This document shows positions 25,201 to 37,200 of a DNA stretch of 64,000 nucleotides, piece after piece. How positions within the stretch are numbered: position 1 is the stretch's first letter; each line of letters opens with the position of its first letter. The notes under the pieces are model-generated. The model worked only from the letters and a program-made list of their open reading frames with translations. It did not search any database and was not told the origin of the DNA. Source of the stretch: Nematopogon swammerdamellus (taxonomy: Eukaryota; Arthropoda; Insecta; Lepidoptera; Adelidae). The stretch is taken from the NCBI GenBank assembly GCA_946902875.1, contig OX336340.1:25745566-25809565 (forward strand), written 5' to 3'. The position numbers were made by a program, and so were the translations under genes.

Positions 25201-28200
25201 AATGTAGGGTTCCGTAACAAATGCATGTCTATCCGTTCTACTAAATTTTACAATTTTCAACCAAGGTCCTCCGACGGTTATTTTATAATAAAAGTAGGGT
25301 TCTGTAACACGTTTATGTCTGTCCATTCTACTAAGTTCTGCAACATTACCTACAACGTCCGTGATGTCAGCCCATAACACCGGGTGAACTAAGTGCCATG
25401 TCAGTGCTTCCCCCTTTGATCGTGCTGACTACACTGAACTGGTCGGAAAACACAAACTATTTACATAGCCGTTTCGACCGACGTTTAATTCAGTGCGATG
25501 GTACCAACCCGGGCGGGTTAAACCCTACCACCAAGTAAGATTAGGAGGGAATGGATCTACAGTTTTACGAGGAATCCGAACCTCGGTCAGCCTCCAACGG
25601 TCAGCGGTCACCCATCCAAGTACTGACCGCACCCAGCGTTGCTTAACATTCAATAGCGACAGTTGACTGTCTGCACCACTGAGCTATCGAGGCTGACGTG
25701 GTCCTATTTTAATTGGGTCAAGATCGGATTGGAAAGCGAGGCGGAATCGTGAGGCCGAAGGCCGAGCGATTCCGCCGAGTACATTAATAGCAAAAAATTA
25801 CTAAAAAAACTGTGAAATAAAAAAAAAGTTTTAAAAAACATAAAACCGACTTCCTAAAAAAAGTAAAACTAAAAAACTATTTAAAATAAAAATATAAAAA
25901 CCGCCTTCAAAAATATCTATACATATAATAAAATCGTAGAGGTAAGAAAGTCTGTACATTGAATGTATTCGGAAAAAAACTAACCAGGGTGGCTTAAAAT
26001 GAGATACTGAACATGTTAGAACAGTTTTTAAAATTTTTGTTTGTTTGTTTGTTTGTCTGTACGCGCATCACGCAAAAACCACTGAACGGAATTAGACGAA
26101 ACTTTGTATAGTGGCAGTTTATATGCCGGGTTAACATAATACGTAAAAAAAAATAACAAAAATAAAAAAAAATTAACAATTATAAACATTATTGCGCGTT
26201 TAAAATCACGTAGTCCAAAGTACATAATTATATCTTGAGAACTGGCAGCAAATACAATTTCAATAAAATATTCATTCGAAATTTAAAAATAAGTAGATAC
26301 AACGAAAATGACAGTACTTCTTTTTTATAACTTGAACACAATAGTCTATACATATCTATTCTTTCTATACATATCATAAAATCGTAAATGCAAAAATGTC
26401 TATTTGTACGCGCATCTCGCAAAAACCACTGAACGGAATTTGACGAAACTTTTTATAGTGACAGTGTATATCCCGGATGAACATAATAATTAAAAAATAT
26501 AATAAAAATCACGTAATCCAAAGTAAAGGTAAAAAACAATTTTAAATGTCATGTTGACAACGGAGAACTGTCATCTCGACGTGAGCTGGCCGGTGACAAA
26601 TTGTTTGATAAATAAAAATAATAATTGAAAGTCGAAGTTATGTCGCTGTCATTGGTGCAATAAAAATTATATATCTGTTGCCCGCGGCTTCGCTCGCGTG
26701 AAATTCGTATTTTAAAAAAAGAAAGTAAGTAACTAATGGCGGGCCCGAAGGCGGATCTGCGCTCACGTAAACGATATTCTTTCTCGATGAAAGTAACTAA
26801 GGGCGAGGCGGAAGGCGGAGCTGAGTTCAGGAAGAAGAAAAACATTCTTGAAGAAAATTCTGGAAGACCATACACCTTCTCGAAGAAAGTAAGTAACTAT
26901 GGGCGAGGCCGCAGGCCGAGCTGCGTTCAGGAAGAAGCTAAACCATCTTGAAGAAAGTAAGTAACTAAGGCGAGGCCGAAGGCCGAGCTACGTTCGGATG
27001 ATTAAAAAACCATCTCGAAGAAAGCAAGTAACTAAGGGCGAGGCCGAAGGCCGAGCTGCGTTCAGGAAGAAGATAAACCATCTTGAAGAAAGTAAGTAAC
27101 TAGAGCGAGGCCGGAGGCCGAGCTACGTTCTGACAAATGATAAACCATCTCGAAGAAAGCAAGTAACTAAGGGCGATGCTGAAGGCCGAGCTGCGTTCAG
27201 GAAGAAGCTAAACCATCTCGAATAAAGTTAATTAATATTAAGATTGAGTTAATTTAATTTAAATTTTATTATAAAGTCCACGCTTCTAACGGCAAATATA
27301 CCGTGCATCCTAGAACCTCGCGGTTATTCCCGGCTGGATGCCAAGAGGCCCGATGCTATCACCTTAGTGCCATGGACTAAGGGTAGTTCTTTGATGTGGG
27401 ACGCCACTTTTCTTCTCACATTGGCTCCAAGTCACGTTAGGACATCTTCAAGAGCGGCTGGCGCGGCCGAGGCTGGGGCGGAGAGCCTCAAACGCAGCAA
27501 ATATAGAAATATAATTCAAGATTTCGAATTTGTTGCGTTTGCGGTTGAAACCCTCGGTCCGTGGAGCAGTGAAGCCAAAAGAGGCTTGAGCTGGTTGACG
27601 CAACTGGTGTCCCGCCATCAAGGGCTTATGTACTATATTCAAAGGGTAAGCCTTGCCATCCAGCGGGGTAATGCCGCAAGTGCTCTAAGAACATTTGAAA
27701 ATGCCCGTTTTGATAGTTATTTTAATGTTTGTTAGATAGGTTTAATTCTTTAGTTATTAATATTACTTTTTTATTTTTATGAAATAAATAGATTGAGTAA
27801 ACGATATTATATTCTATCGAAGAAAGGAAGTTTTTAAGGGCGAGGCCCGAAGGCGGAAGAGGGTTTTTGGTTTTCCTTTCTTCCAGAAGGTTTATCGTCT
27901 TCCTGAACGCAGCTCGGCCTTCGGCCTCGCCCTTACTTACTTCCTTTATTTGAGAAAGGTTTATCGTTTACCTGAAAGCAGCTCGGCCTTCGGCCTCGCC
28001 CTTAGTTACTTACATTCTTCTTTGAAATACGAATTTCACGCGAGCGGAGCCGCGGGCTCAGCTAGTATGAAATAAAAACCTAAAAAAAAAACGAACCCTA
28101 GAGTTGAAGGCGGTGCTAAAGCAAGCAAAAATGATGCATGAAAGAAAACATGAGTGGATGATAATATCCTTTGTGATTTGTGTAGCCTTTTTAGCACCGC

Positions 28201-31200
28201 CTTCAACTCTAGGGTTCGTTTTTTTTTTTTAGGTTTTTATTTCATATATTTTTGAAGGCGGTTTTTATATTTTTATTTTAAATAGTTTTGTAGTTTTACT
28301 TTTTTTAGGAAATCGGTTTTATGTTTTTTAAAACTTTTGTATTCTATTTTTTTTCTCCAACCGCTCATATCTCGCGTTGTAATTATCCCACAGCAATCAA
28401 ACTATAGTCGTTGGACTTGTCAATATTTACTCTTCGATGTACTGGAAAACAGTTATCAGCGTCCAAAGTTGATCGTACTCCGCCAAACGTTCTTTCGCCC
28501 GGTTTCTCCGCGCGTAGCTCTTTTAAAGTACATCTAAGACCACATCGACAGTTTACTATTTGAACTAGACTCAATTTCCAGTATTTTAAAATAAAAATCA
28601 CCCGATTGGTTTGTTTTTCGCCCGCCAATCAACGGACTAAGTTGCGTAGTCTGTGTGAATTTAGGAAAATTTTATACGTGAGACCCAAAAATGTTAAGTA
28701 CATTTAGTTGCTCATTCGAAAGTGACTTCGACGGAGATTTAAAGCATGGTCTAAATTTCCCTTCCGCCGCCGAAGTTAAACTCTTCAGTGTTCTGGAAAA
28801 AGTAGGTAATCAGCGTCCAAAGTTGAAAGTACTCCGCCAAGAACTCGTCAAGGTCATCGTCGTCAGTTGTCGGGCCCCCGACAACTGACGACGATCACCT
28901 TGACGAGTTCATCCTTCCCTCGCCTTTCTTTTCGTCGATTCGTCGCTCTGGGTAAACGTACCATTGTGGGGAGGTCGCTGTAATATTCTTCATTGTCATC
29001 AATCGAGTCTTCTGCGTCTTCATATGTGAACAATCACTTAACGCGTCCATATAACATTTTTCTAATTGCACTGTACGAGTACTATACAGGCGTGGATAAT
29101 TATCCATGACTACAGGTCACTTTTCATTAAGGCAACTGGTTAAAATGGGATTACTGCGATGAGGTATAGAATGGATGCCGAGTTGTTAATTACTGATAGC
29201 TTTTGCGCGCCTCAAGGCCTCAATACGCGGTATCGTAGGTTAACGCTTAGGAATTAAGTTTTGTATAGAGTTAATTATTTTTTATAAAACACTAAATCCT
29301 AAATTTTTTAAAATCTCTAAGAGATAGCCAGCGTAAGTAAATGTTAAGTGGTCTGTTTAGCCGTTCCCTGGCCTATTATTATTGTAGAAGTGAAGAGAAG
29401 AAATTTATTATGATTATAGTGTGAAGTTAGTTGCGGAGTGTTATCACGTGGTAACTGTGTGTGTGTGTTCGCGTTGCAGGTGAGATCTATGTACGGCACC
29501 CAGGCTAACGCGACCTCCGACCTCATGCTGCCCATACTGCTGGACATGGCGAACCTGTTCCGCCGCGCCGCGCGCCCCACCAAGCAGCCGCGCGCCGCCA
29601 GCACCCTCCCGCCCCCCTCCATGCTGCGCAGGTCCATAGACGACCTCCTCACGTACGACGAGGACGAGAGAGTCGGCGTGGAGGAGCTGCCGCCGTACGA
29701 CCAGGACGAGAGAGTCGGCGTGGAGGAGCTGTCGCCGTACGACCAGGACGAGAGCGTCGGCGTGGAGGAGCTGCCGCCGGAGCCCGCCACCAGCACGCGC
29801 ACCGCGGCGGCGGCGGCGAGCGGGAGGGCGGCGGCGGCGCGCGCGCTCGGCGGCAGGAGCGCCGGGCGGAACAGGCCGCGTGAGCCCGCGCACGAGGCCA
29901 CCACACGAGCCACACACCTCCACACCTCCATAGACTCACACCACCACACGCGTCAACACAACACCGTGAGTACACCACTCCGCACAACTGACCCCATTCT
30001 GCAGGTCCATTCAAACGTAGCTGCAACAACAGTACCTGAAACTGAGCAACTTGAAGAAAAAGAAAACCCCAACCTATTAATATTTTGGAAGTATTAGTAA
30101 ATAAGAACATTTTCCGTTTATATCCACGAATGTTTCGTCGAATCGCTCAGTCAGACGCCCTTCACTAATTCTACATTTATACCATTATATTATACTCTAC
30201 TCATAAATATACTTACACTCCGACCGATCTCACTCAACCTCTATACGGTACTATGGCACGACAATACATACAATCTCATACCTATCGTCTAACTAAACAA
30301 ATAAATGTAAATTACATATACATCTGTGAAGGTGGGTCCCTTGTAATTTTATTAATTAAAAATAGAGGAAATAAATATTTTTACATACATAACTCACGCT
30401 TTTGTATCCCGACAATCAGGGTAAGCAGAGTAATCGGTGTTGTGCTATAAGTTCATACATACATACACATACATAACGTCACGCCTGCCTGCCTCCAAGT
30501 GGGGCAGGCAAAGACAACGGACCCAACCCACGCAAACAACCCAAACCCCACGCGCCACGATCCTGACACACTTTTGCCGCCTCTTCCACTCTCATAATGT
30601 TCTTCATACATGCTCGTCGGTTACAGGTACTACGCACCTGACCCTTTTCGAGCACATGCCCGATCTGGTCCAGGTACGTGTGTCTAGGGCGACCCTTCCC
30701 GATTCTTCCACTAACATTCGCTCCATAGATTTCTTTCATTAGTCTCCTATCATCCATTCTACAGACACACATACTCCTCCTATTCCACACATACTCATCT
30801 CAACGCGCGCATTTCGACATCATTTATCCTGCTCTCATGCTTCGCCTGCCATACCCAACTTTCACTCCCATAAGTACTCTGGTAAATTAAAGCACAACAC
30901 CGACCACCACGTTTAGCACAGTATACGGACAAGATAACTATCAAGCAGCAAGTGAGGCACGAAGACCCACCTGCTGCATGACAAGGTGGAAGGACCGCGC
31001 CAAGGTGAGAGGTGGCTAGCCTTTCGCCCTTTAGCGCGACATCTTGTCCTTATCCCTTAGTCGCCTTTTACGATATGCACGGGGAGATATGCAGTGGGGC
31101 TATTCTTTTTAAGTACCGGCCCCACACGATGCTGTAAATATTTTTATTCATACGAATATTTGTATACAATATAATTCCCGAGAAATAGTGCGAGAATGCG

Positions 31201-34200
31201 AAGTGAGAAATAGTTAATATATATAAAATTTTATATACAATAAAAAAATACACATATTACACATCTTAAGTTGTCGTAAGAGAGTAAAGAATTAAGTTAA
31301 ATAAATATATTTACATGTTTGATGTGTAAAATGATGATGACGAATGATATTCTTCAAAAAATTCAAACCACCAACGCCATCTATCATTCGTCATCATCTT
31401 TGACACATCAAACATGCAGAGGCGGCGCGGCGTAGCCAGGATTCTTTTCAGGGGCGGCAAGCAAGATAAAACTAATAATAATGTGCATGCTATAGAGTGT
31501 GAGTCCGACTCGCGCACCGAGGGTTCCGCACCACAAAAAAAACATTGAAAAAAAACACGTTTCTTGTATGGGAACACCCCTTATTTTTTTAGTTTTTCTA
31601 TTTTGTATTATCTAATCAGGGGTATAGTATCAAAATTAACTACGTCCACAATTTTTCGAAATTCACTTTTTGATGGCAACATTTTCGTTTCGAGACTACC
31701 TTTCACCCAAAAAAAAAGTTTTGCATCAAACTTGGCTCAGTCCCGAGTTATCTTGATTTAAAAAAATGGGTTGGAAACAAATTTGGTTACGTCCACAAGA
31801 ATTCAGTATCGAACGTGGCTACACTCACGCCAGCCAATAGGAGCGCTCCATTCGAAGCAAAACAGTAATGGCCGCCATACAATTTATCTGAGGTTTACTC
31901 GTCTGTTTTTAGCAATTTAAATAAGAATTCCTGTGTTTTCATGTCATAGCTATCGTTTTTTATCAAGATGGATGTTTTTCCTTTGCCTGTCAATAAAAAC
32001 CAGGCACGGAAACGGACTGCACAGCCACATAATTGGAAGGCAAACAAGGCGAAAAAAATGAGGTAAGTTTGTATTTTGCCAGGGCCTTATTTAGGGCAGG
32101 TCGAAACGTCATGTGACTATGCGTCATACTAACGAACGTTATAGATATACTAAAAGTACAAAATATGGCTAAATGGGTAGGGGGCATTACTACTAGATAC
32201 ATTTTTACTTTCGAGCGACTGTAAGGAGAAAGGAAGTATTGTGATCGTCCAAAATTTCGAAGTTGATATTTCGACTGATTTGGGCTATATATCATTCAAC
32301 GATCCCAAAAAAGTGGTTTTGAAAAACATGTATGTGTGTGTGTATGTGTGTGTGTGTGTGTCCGTCCAGCGACGTTGCGCCTCAACCGCTTAACCAATTT
32401 CGTTCAAAATTCGTATTTAGTAGTTTCAAACGATTATCTAGGGGTACCTTTTTTTACTTTTTTTAATTGAAAAAAATAAGGGTAACTGCCATACAAAATT
32501 TGTCTATCGCGATGTGTCCAGCGACGTTGCGCCTAAACCGCTCAACCGATTTCGTTTAAAATTCATATTTAGTAGTTTGAAACGATTATCTAGGGGTAAC
32601 TTTTTTTTGTTTTTTTTAATTCGAAAAAATAAGGGCAGCTGTCATACAAAGGATTTCGATAAGGTCGATTTTCTCAAAAATGGCTTTAACGATTTTTATT
32701 ATATTTCTACATAGACTAGTCTAAAAAGATACCATTATCTTTTTTCCGTGAAAACTCAAAAAAAGGTGGCTGCCATACAAACGAAGGTTTCTTTCTATTA
32801 AATATTGCATACAAAATGTTTGTTGCGAGCGCCTAACTAATTCAACGGAACTGTCCTGTCAGTATATTTTGAATTTCGAACATAAAAACGTTGAGTTCGC
32901 CAAACAAGCGAGAAAGTCAGTGGGGTATTACCCTACCATTTATTTACTAACATCCAAATGTAGGTAAGTAACAACGTTTGGGTATGGCTTTGAAGAGGGG
33001 AACTACTACTAGGGATTGTTTGGAACTTATGCATCGTTTTTATATGTATACTTATGTAGTTGTGCATAAAATTTTTAAGTTTTCTCGAAATGTCATAGAT
33101 TGAAGAGCCAAAATTTTTTATTTTATATCAAATGACATAATCAATTTACAATCCAAAGTCTGACCATACCCTCGTAGAAAATATAATAAGATGAGAGCAA
33201 AGTAGTAGTTACGGGACCCTCAGATTCACGTGGAACATACTCCACTTGACCGGTTTTTCTTTTTGTTTTAGGTATTCTGCAAAAACTTTGCCAAGAATAC
33301 CACGTTGTCAACACAAAAGCAAAGTCTTTGAATGCAATCAAGTGACAGGCGCTATAATACGAAAATTTCATTCAGCTTTTTATAAGTTATACAAAATAAT
33401 TAGGTTCAAAATTAAACTTTTCCTAGAGTTTTTTGGCAAACTGAATAACCACCAACCTCAGTTATTGAATACAGCCCTGAGATCGGGAGCCTTTAGAGTT
33501 GGGATCAAACATGGTTAAGTCCTGGGAAGTTGGGATCACAAATAGTTATGTCCCCAGCTTGGGACCAAAACTGGTTACGTCCAATAGTTCTTATCAATTT
33601 ATCGTATTTCTTTGCTCTACGGGTACGTTGAATGTAATATCATTAGAAAGAGTGTGTTTTGTTTCATTTTTATAGAGTAGTTGCTTTAAAATTCAGTTGC
33701 TGTCATAAAAATTAGAAGTTTTTTTTACTTACTGTAAAATTACTCTTGATGGACGTAGCCAATTTTGATCTTGTACCCCTTGTGTACCGATTTTATATTA
33801 TAAAATCGAAAAACCAGAACGAGATAAACAAAACGAGACAGAGCGGGATGGCGCTCTACGAAACTTTCGGACACCGTTTCTCCCAAACGGCGCACTATTT
33901 CTTGGGAATTTGTATGTAACTCCATTCCTTGACCTCGGGAATCGTGAAAAACTTGAGAAAATATGATATTGGTTGTGTAATCCTGAGGTGTAATTCTATA
34001 ATATAAAATCGAAAAACCAGAACGAGATAAAAAAACGAGAGAGAGCGGGATGGCGCTCTACCAAACTTTCGGACACCGTTTCTCCCAAATCGCGCACTAT
34101 TTCTTGGGAATTTGTATGTAACTCCATTCCTTGACCTCGGGAATCGTGAAAAACTTGAGAAAATATGATAATGGCTGTGTAATTTTTGTATAATAATAAT

Positions 34201-37200
34201 AATAATATAATAATAATAAATATCTTTATTTCACTTTGGCTTATTGCTAATTTACATTATTATCCGTAGGCATAGAGAATGAGTACAACATGAGAAAAAG
34301 ACGATTCTATTTTACATATTCTGAATATACCTATAGAGTTAGATTTAGTAAGAACAACAACACAACAATAAACCAATGAAAAGGGTATAGACACAGCTAG
34401 TCAGGTGTGCGCTGCGCACACACCAAGCTGTTTTTAAGCCTATCCTGTTCTTAAGAACAATTGTAGTGTAGTGGCTCGTGCCAGAGGAAAACATAGTTAA
34501 TTCTTATAGATACATGGATTGAACTATGTGCAATAGAAATATATAACAACACAATCAATAAGCAAACACAAAAGCACAGCTTACAAATTAGCACAGCTTA
34601 GCACAGCTTACAAATGGATTTTGATTACTGCCTAAATATTCCAATTTAATGTAGTAATAACATGTTGGTTTTATGTGCTATGTAGTTCGTTAGTATGTAA
34701 CAGCGAAGAGTGATAGTGTATAGTGATATATACCTAAATAGTTTATAATTAAAAAAAATTATGAATGTGAATGTAGGTGTTAAATGAGAGGTTTAGGTGT
34801 AGTCTTTATTAACTTTGTTGATTGAGTTCTCGATTCAGTTGATGATATGAATGCAAGGGTGTGTGTCTGTGTGTGTGAGTGAGTGTGTGAAGGGGCATTT
34901 GGTAATTAGCTCGTAGATTGATTGTTTGGGTCCTATGATCATGTGTGATCTATGATCATTAGAGTGGTTCAGTTCAGACCAGCCTATGGTTATGAATCGA
35001 TTTGTAGTAGACATGAGAATACACAGGGTATTTATTTATACAGTTATTAGTTTTGTTTTGGTGTTATTATTTTTGAAGACCTAAATTTTGTTGTTTGTAA
35101 TTTGTAGAACTAAAAGAAATTGTTTGAGTTTTGTTTTAAATGTGTGTGCGCTCTGTATCTCTCTTATTGGAGGCGGTATGTTATTCCAACACCGGGAAGC
35201 TGCGTATTTGAAACTTCCCTCGAATGCTGCTCCCCGGTGTTTCGGAACCGCCAGGAGTTTGCCTACGGATCTAGTGCCAAACCTGTGCCCCTCACCAAGC
35301 CATTTGAGTTTCCTGAATAATGATTTTGGTTTTTTCTTGTTAATAATTTTGTGGATGAGAACCGCCTGATGGACATAGCGTCTGTTGTCCATTTTAAGCA
35401 ACCTCAGACGATTTATATGTGGAGTTATGTGTTCCCTCTTTCTTATATTCGGCTCGCAGAACCTTATACAAGCATTTTGGAGTCTTTGAATACGGTTTGA
35501 AGTTTTTTTGAGAATGCACGGTCCGTATACCACGTCACAGTAGTTTAGTGGTGAAAGTACAACAGCCTCTGTTAGGGTGTGTCTAACCTTTACCGAGAGG
35601 TGGTTACGGATTTTGTACAGTGTTTTAAGCTTGCCCATGGCTGACCCAAACTTGTCCATGATGTGATTCTCAAATTTTAGGTGAGTATCCATTTTTATTC
35701 CCAAGTTTCTGGCGCAATTTTCAATCGGGATAGCTATTCCATTTAGTTTTAATACCGGATTTTGTTCCAGGACTTTTTCGACCGACCTTCTTCCTCCAAG
35801 AATAAGTGAAATAGTTTTTTGAGGATTCAGTGCTAGCCCGTTCGCAGATGACCAAGCCCAAGTATTTTCAAGATCAGCATTAATTTTGGATACAGCTTCA
35901 TCTACGTCGCTTGGATAGAAGGAGTACCTGATCTGTGTGTCATCCGCAAAGAGCTCGCAATGCGTGTATTGTAGGCAAGAAGGATAGTCTGCAGTGTAGG
36001 TCGTATACAGTAAAGGAGATAGGGATGAACCCTGGGGGCAGCCGCGGGACACAGGGACCATGTCTGATAAAGTTACATTTCCATCCTCACCAATGCATTT
36101 AACAATCTGACGCCTATCAGTCAGGTACGTTTTAAGAAGCCTGATTGCTGTTTCGGATACTCCGTAATAGCATAGTTTTGCCATAAGTAGTTCAGTATCA
36201 AGGCAGTCGAAGGCTCGGGAAAAATCTAAAAGGACAAGAAATGTAACCCTTCCATCATCAGCTGCACTCAGGGCTTCATCTGTTATTTGTAGGAGTGCAG
36301 TATTGGTGCTGTATCCTGTCCGGAAGCCATGTTGACACTCGGGAACAACATCATTTGAATGTAGATACGCAGTGAGTTGTTTAGTCATTGTTTTTTCCAA
36401 AATTTTCGAGAGTGTAGGAAGAATACTAATTGGCCTGAGATCTTTGTATTCTGTAACTTCTTTTTTCTTAGGAATAGGAGTGACGAGAGCTGTTTTCCAG
36501 ATTCGCGGAAAATACCCCGATGTGATTGTATTATTAATAATATGTGTAATAACTGCTAGTGTACGGGGTAAGGTCATATTGATCATCTTGATAGTAACTT
36601 CGTCAATGCCGGCTGCATTAGATTTAATTGATTTAATTAGTGTTTCTACCTCGTCTTGGCTAATGGGGTTAAAATAAAATTGATGTATTTCTGGTTTATA
36701 TTTATTTGAGCTATAGAATTCTAAGTTAGTTTGACTTACGACAGAAGTAGCAGGCAATTTCAAGAAATGCAAATTTATAGCCTTTGGGTCCGCTAGATGC
36801 TTCGGTATTACTTTGATTGTCTCTTTGAGTGAAACACATTTTTTTTAACCCGTTCCATAAATCCTTTGAGTTGTTAGCATTCTGGTTAACAAAATGATCA
36901 AAGTAAGCACTTTTTTCGCGCCTTATTGCACCCGTCACAAGATTTCTCATATCTTGGTAGTACCTGTGGTGTGAATCAATTTTTGTGCGTTTGGCTCTAA
37001 CTCCGGCGCGATTTCTTATTTTTATCATTTCGCGGATGGTGTCAGTGAACCAGGGTTGCATTATTGGTCTACATCGGCGTGTAGCCAATGGAGCGTGTGT
37101 ATCGAAAAGGCATTTAATAAGTGAGTAAAAACTTTCTAACATGTCGTCCACATCATCACATTCGAAGATATAGTCCCAAGGAAGCCTGTTGTTTTGTGAG

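Larger units (their letters stand above)
25701..28340. mobile_element. Split palindromic element with nested insertions
   Basis: The left arm (about 25840-25912: 'aaaaccgacttcctaaaaaa' to 'accgccttcaaaaatat') and right arm (about 28245-28335) are complementary. Together they match the compact palindrome at 55975-56330. Here about 2.3 kb of other repeats, including the fold-back at 26679-28064, lie between them. 'gaggccgaaggccgagcgat' at 25750 corresponds to inverted text at 56385. Confidence 0.6.
7294..29479 (+). other. Intron 1 of the Spaetzle-like gene (22 kb)
   Basis: Bounded by donor gtacac and acceptor 'gcgttgcag'. It is filled with repeats described separately. GC-rich patches at about 18890-19120, 20560-20770 and 23520-23620 are not explained by the repeats I recognise and could be regulatory or alternative first-exon regions. 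That is only a composition-based suggestion. Confidence 0.75.
31617..33780 (+). mobile_element. 2.2 kb TIR DNA element carrying a two-exon gene
   Basis: The left end reads 'aggggtatagtatcaaaatt' then 'aactacgtcca'. The right end, reverse complemented, reads 'aggggtacaagatcaaaatt' then 'ggctacgtcca'. About 27 of 31 bases match. The motif TACGTCCA recurs inside at about 31784 and 33573, with variants ('ttaagtcctggg', 'ttatgtcccc') near the right end. A two-exon gene (31968-32062 + 33272-33518) and two roughly 152-bp tandem units (about 32364 and 32516) lie inside. No clear target duplication could be fixed. Confidence 0.6.
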
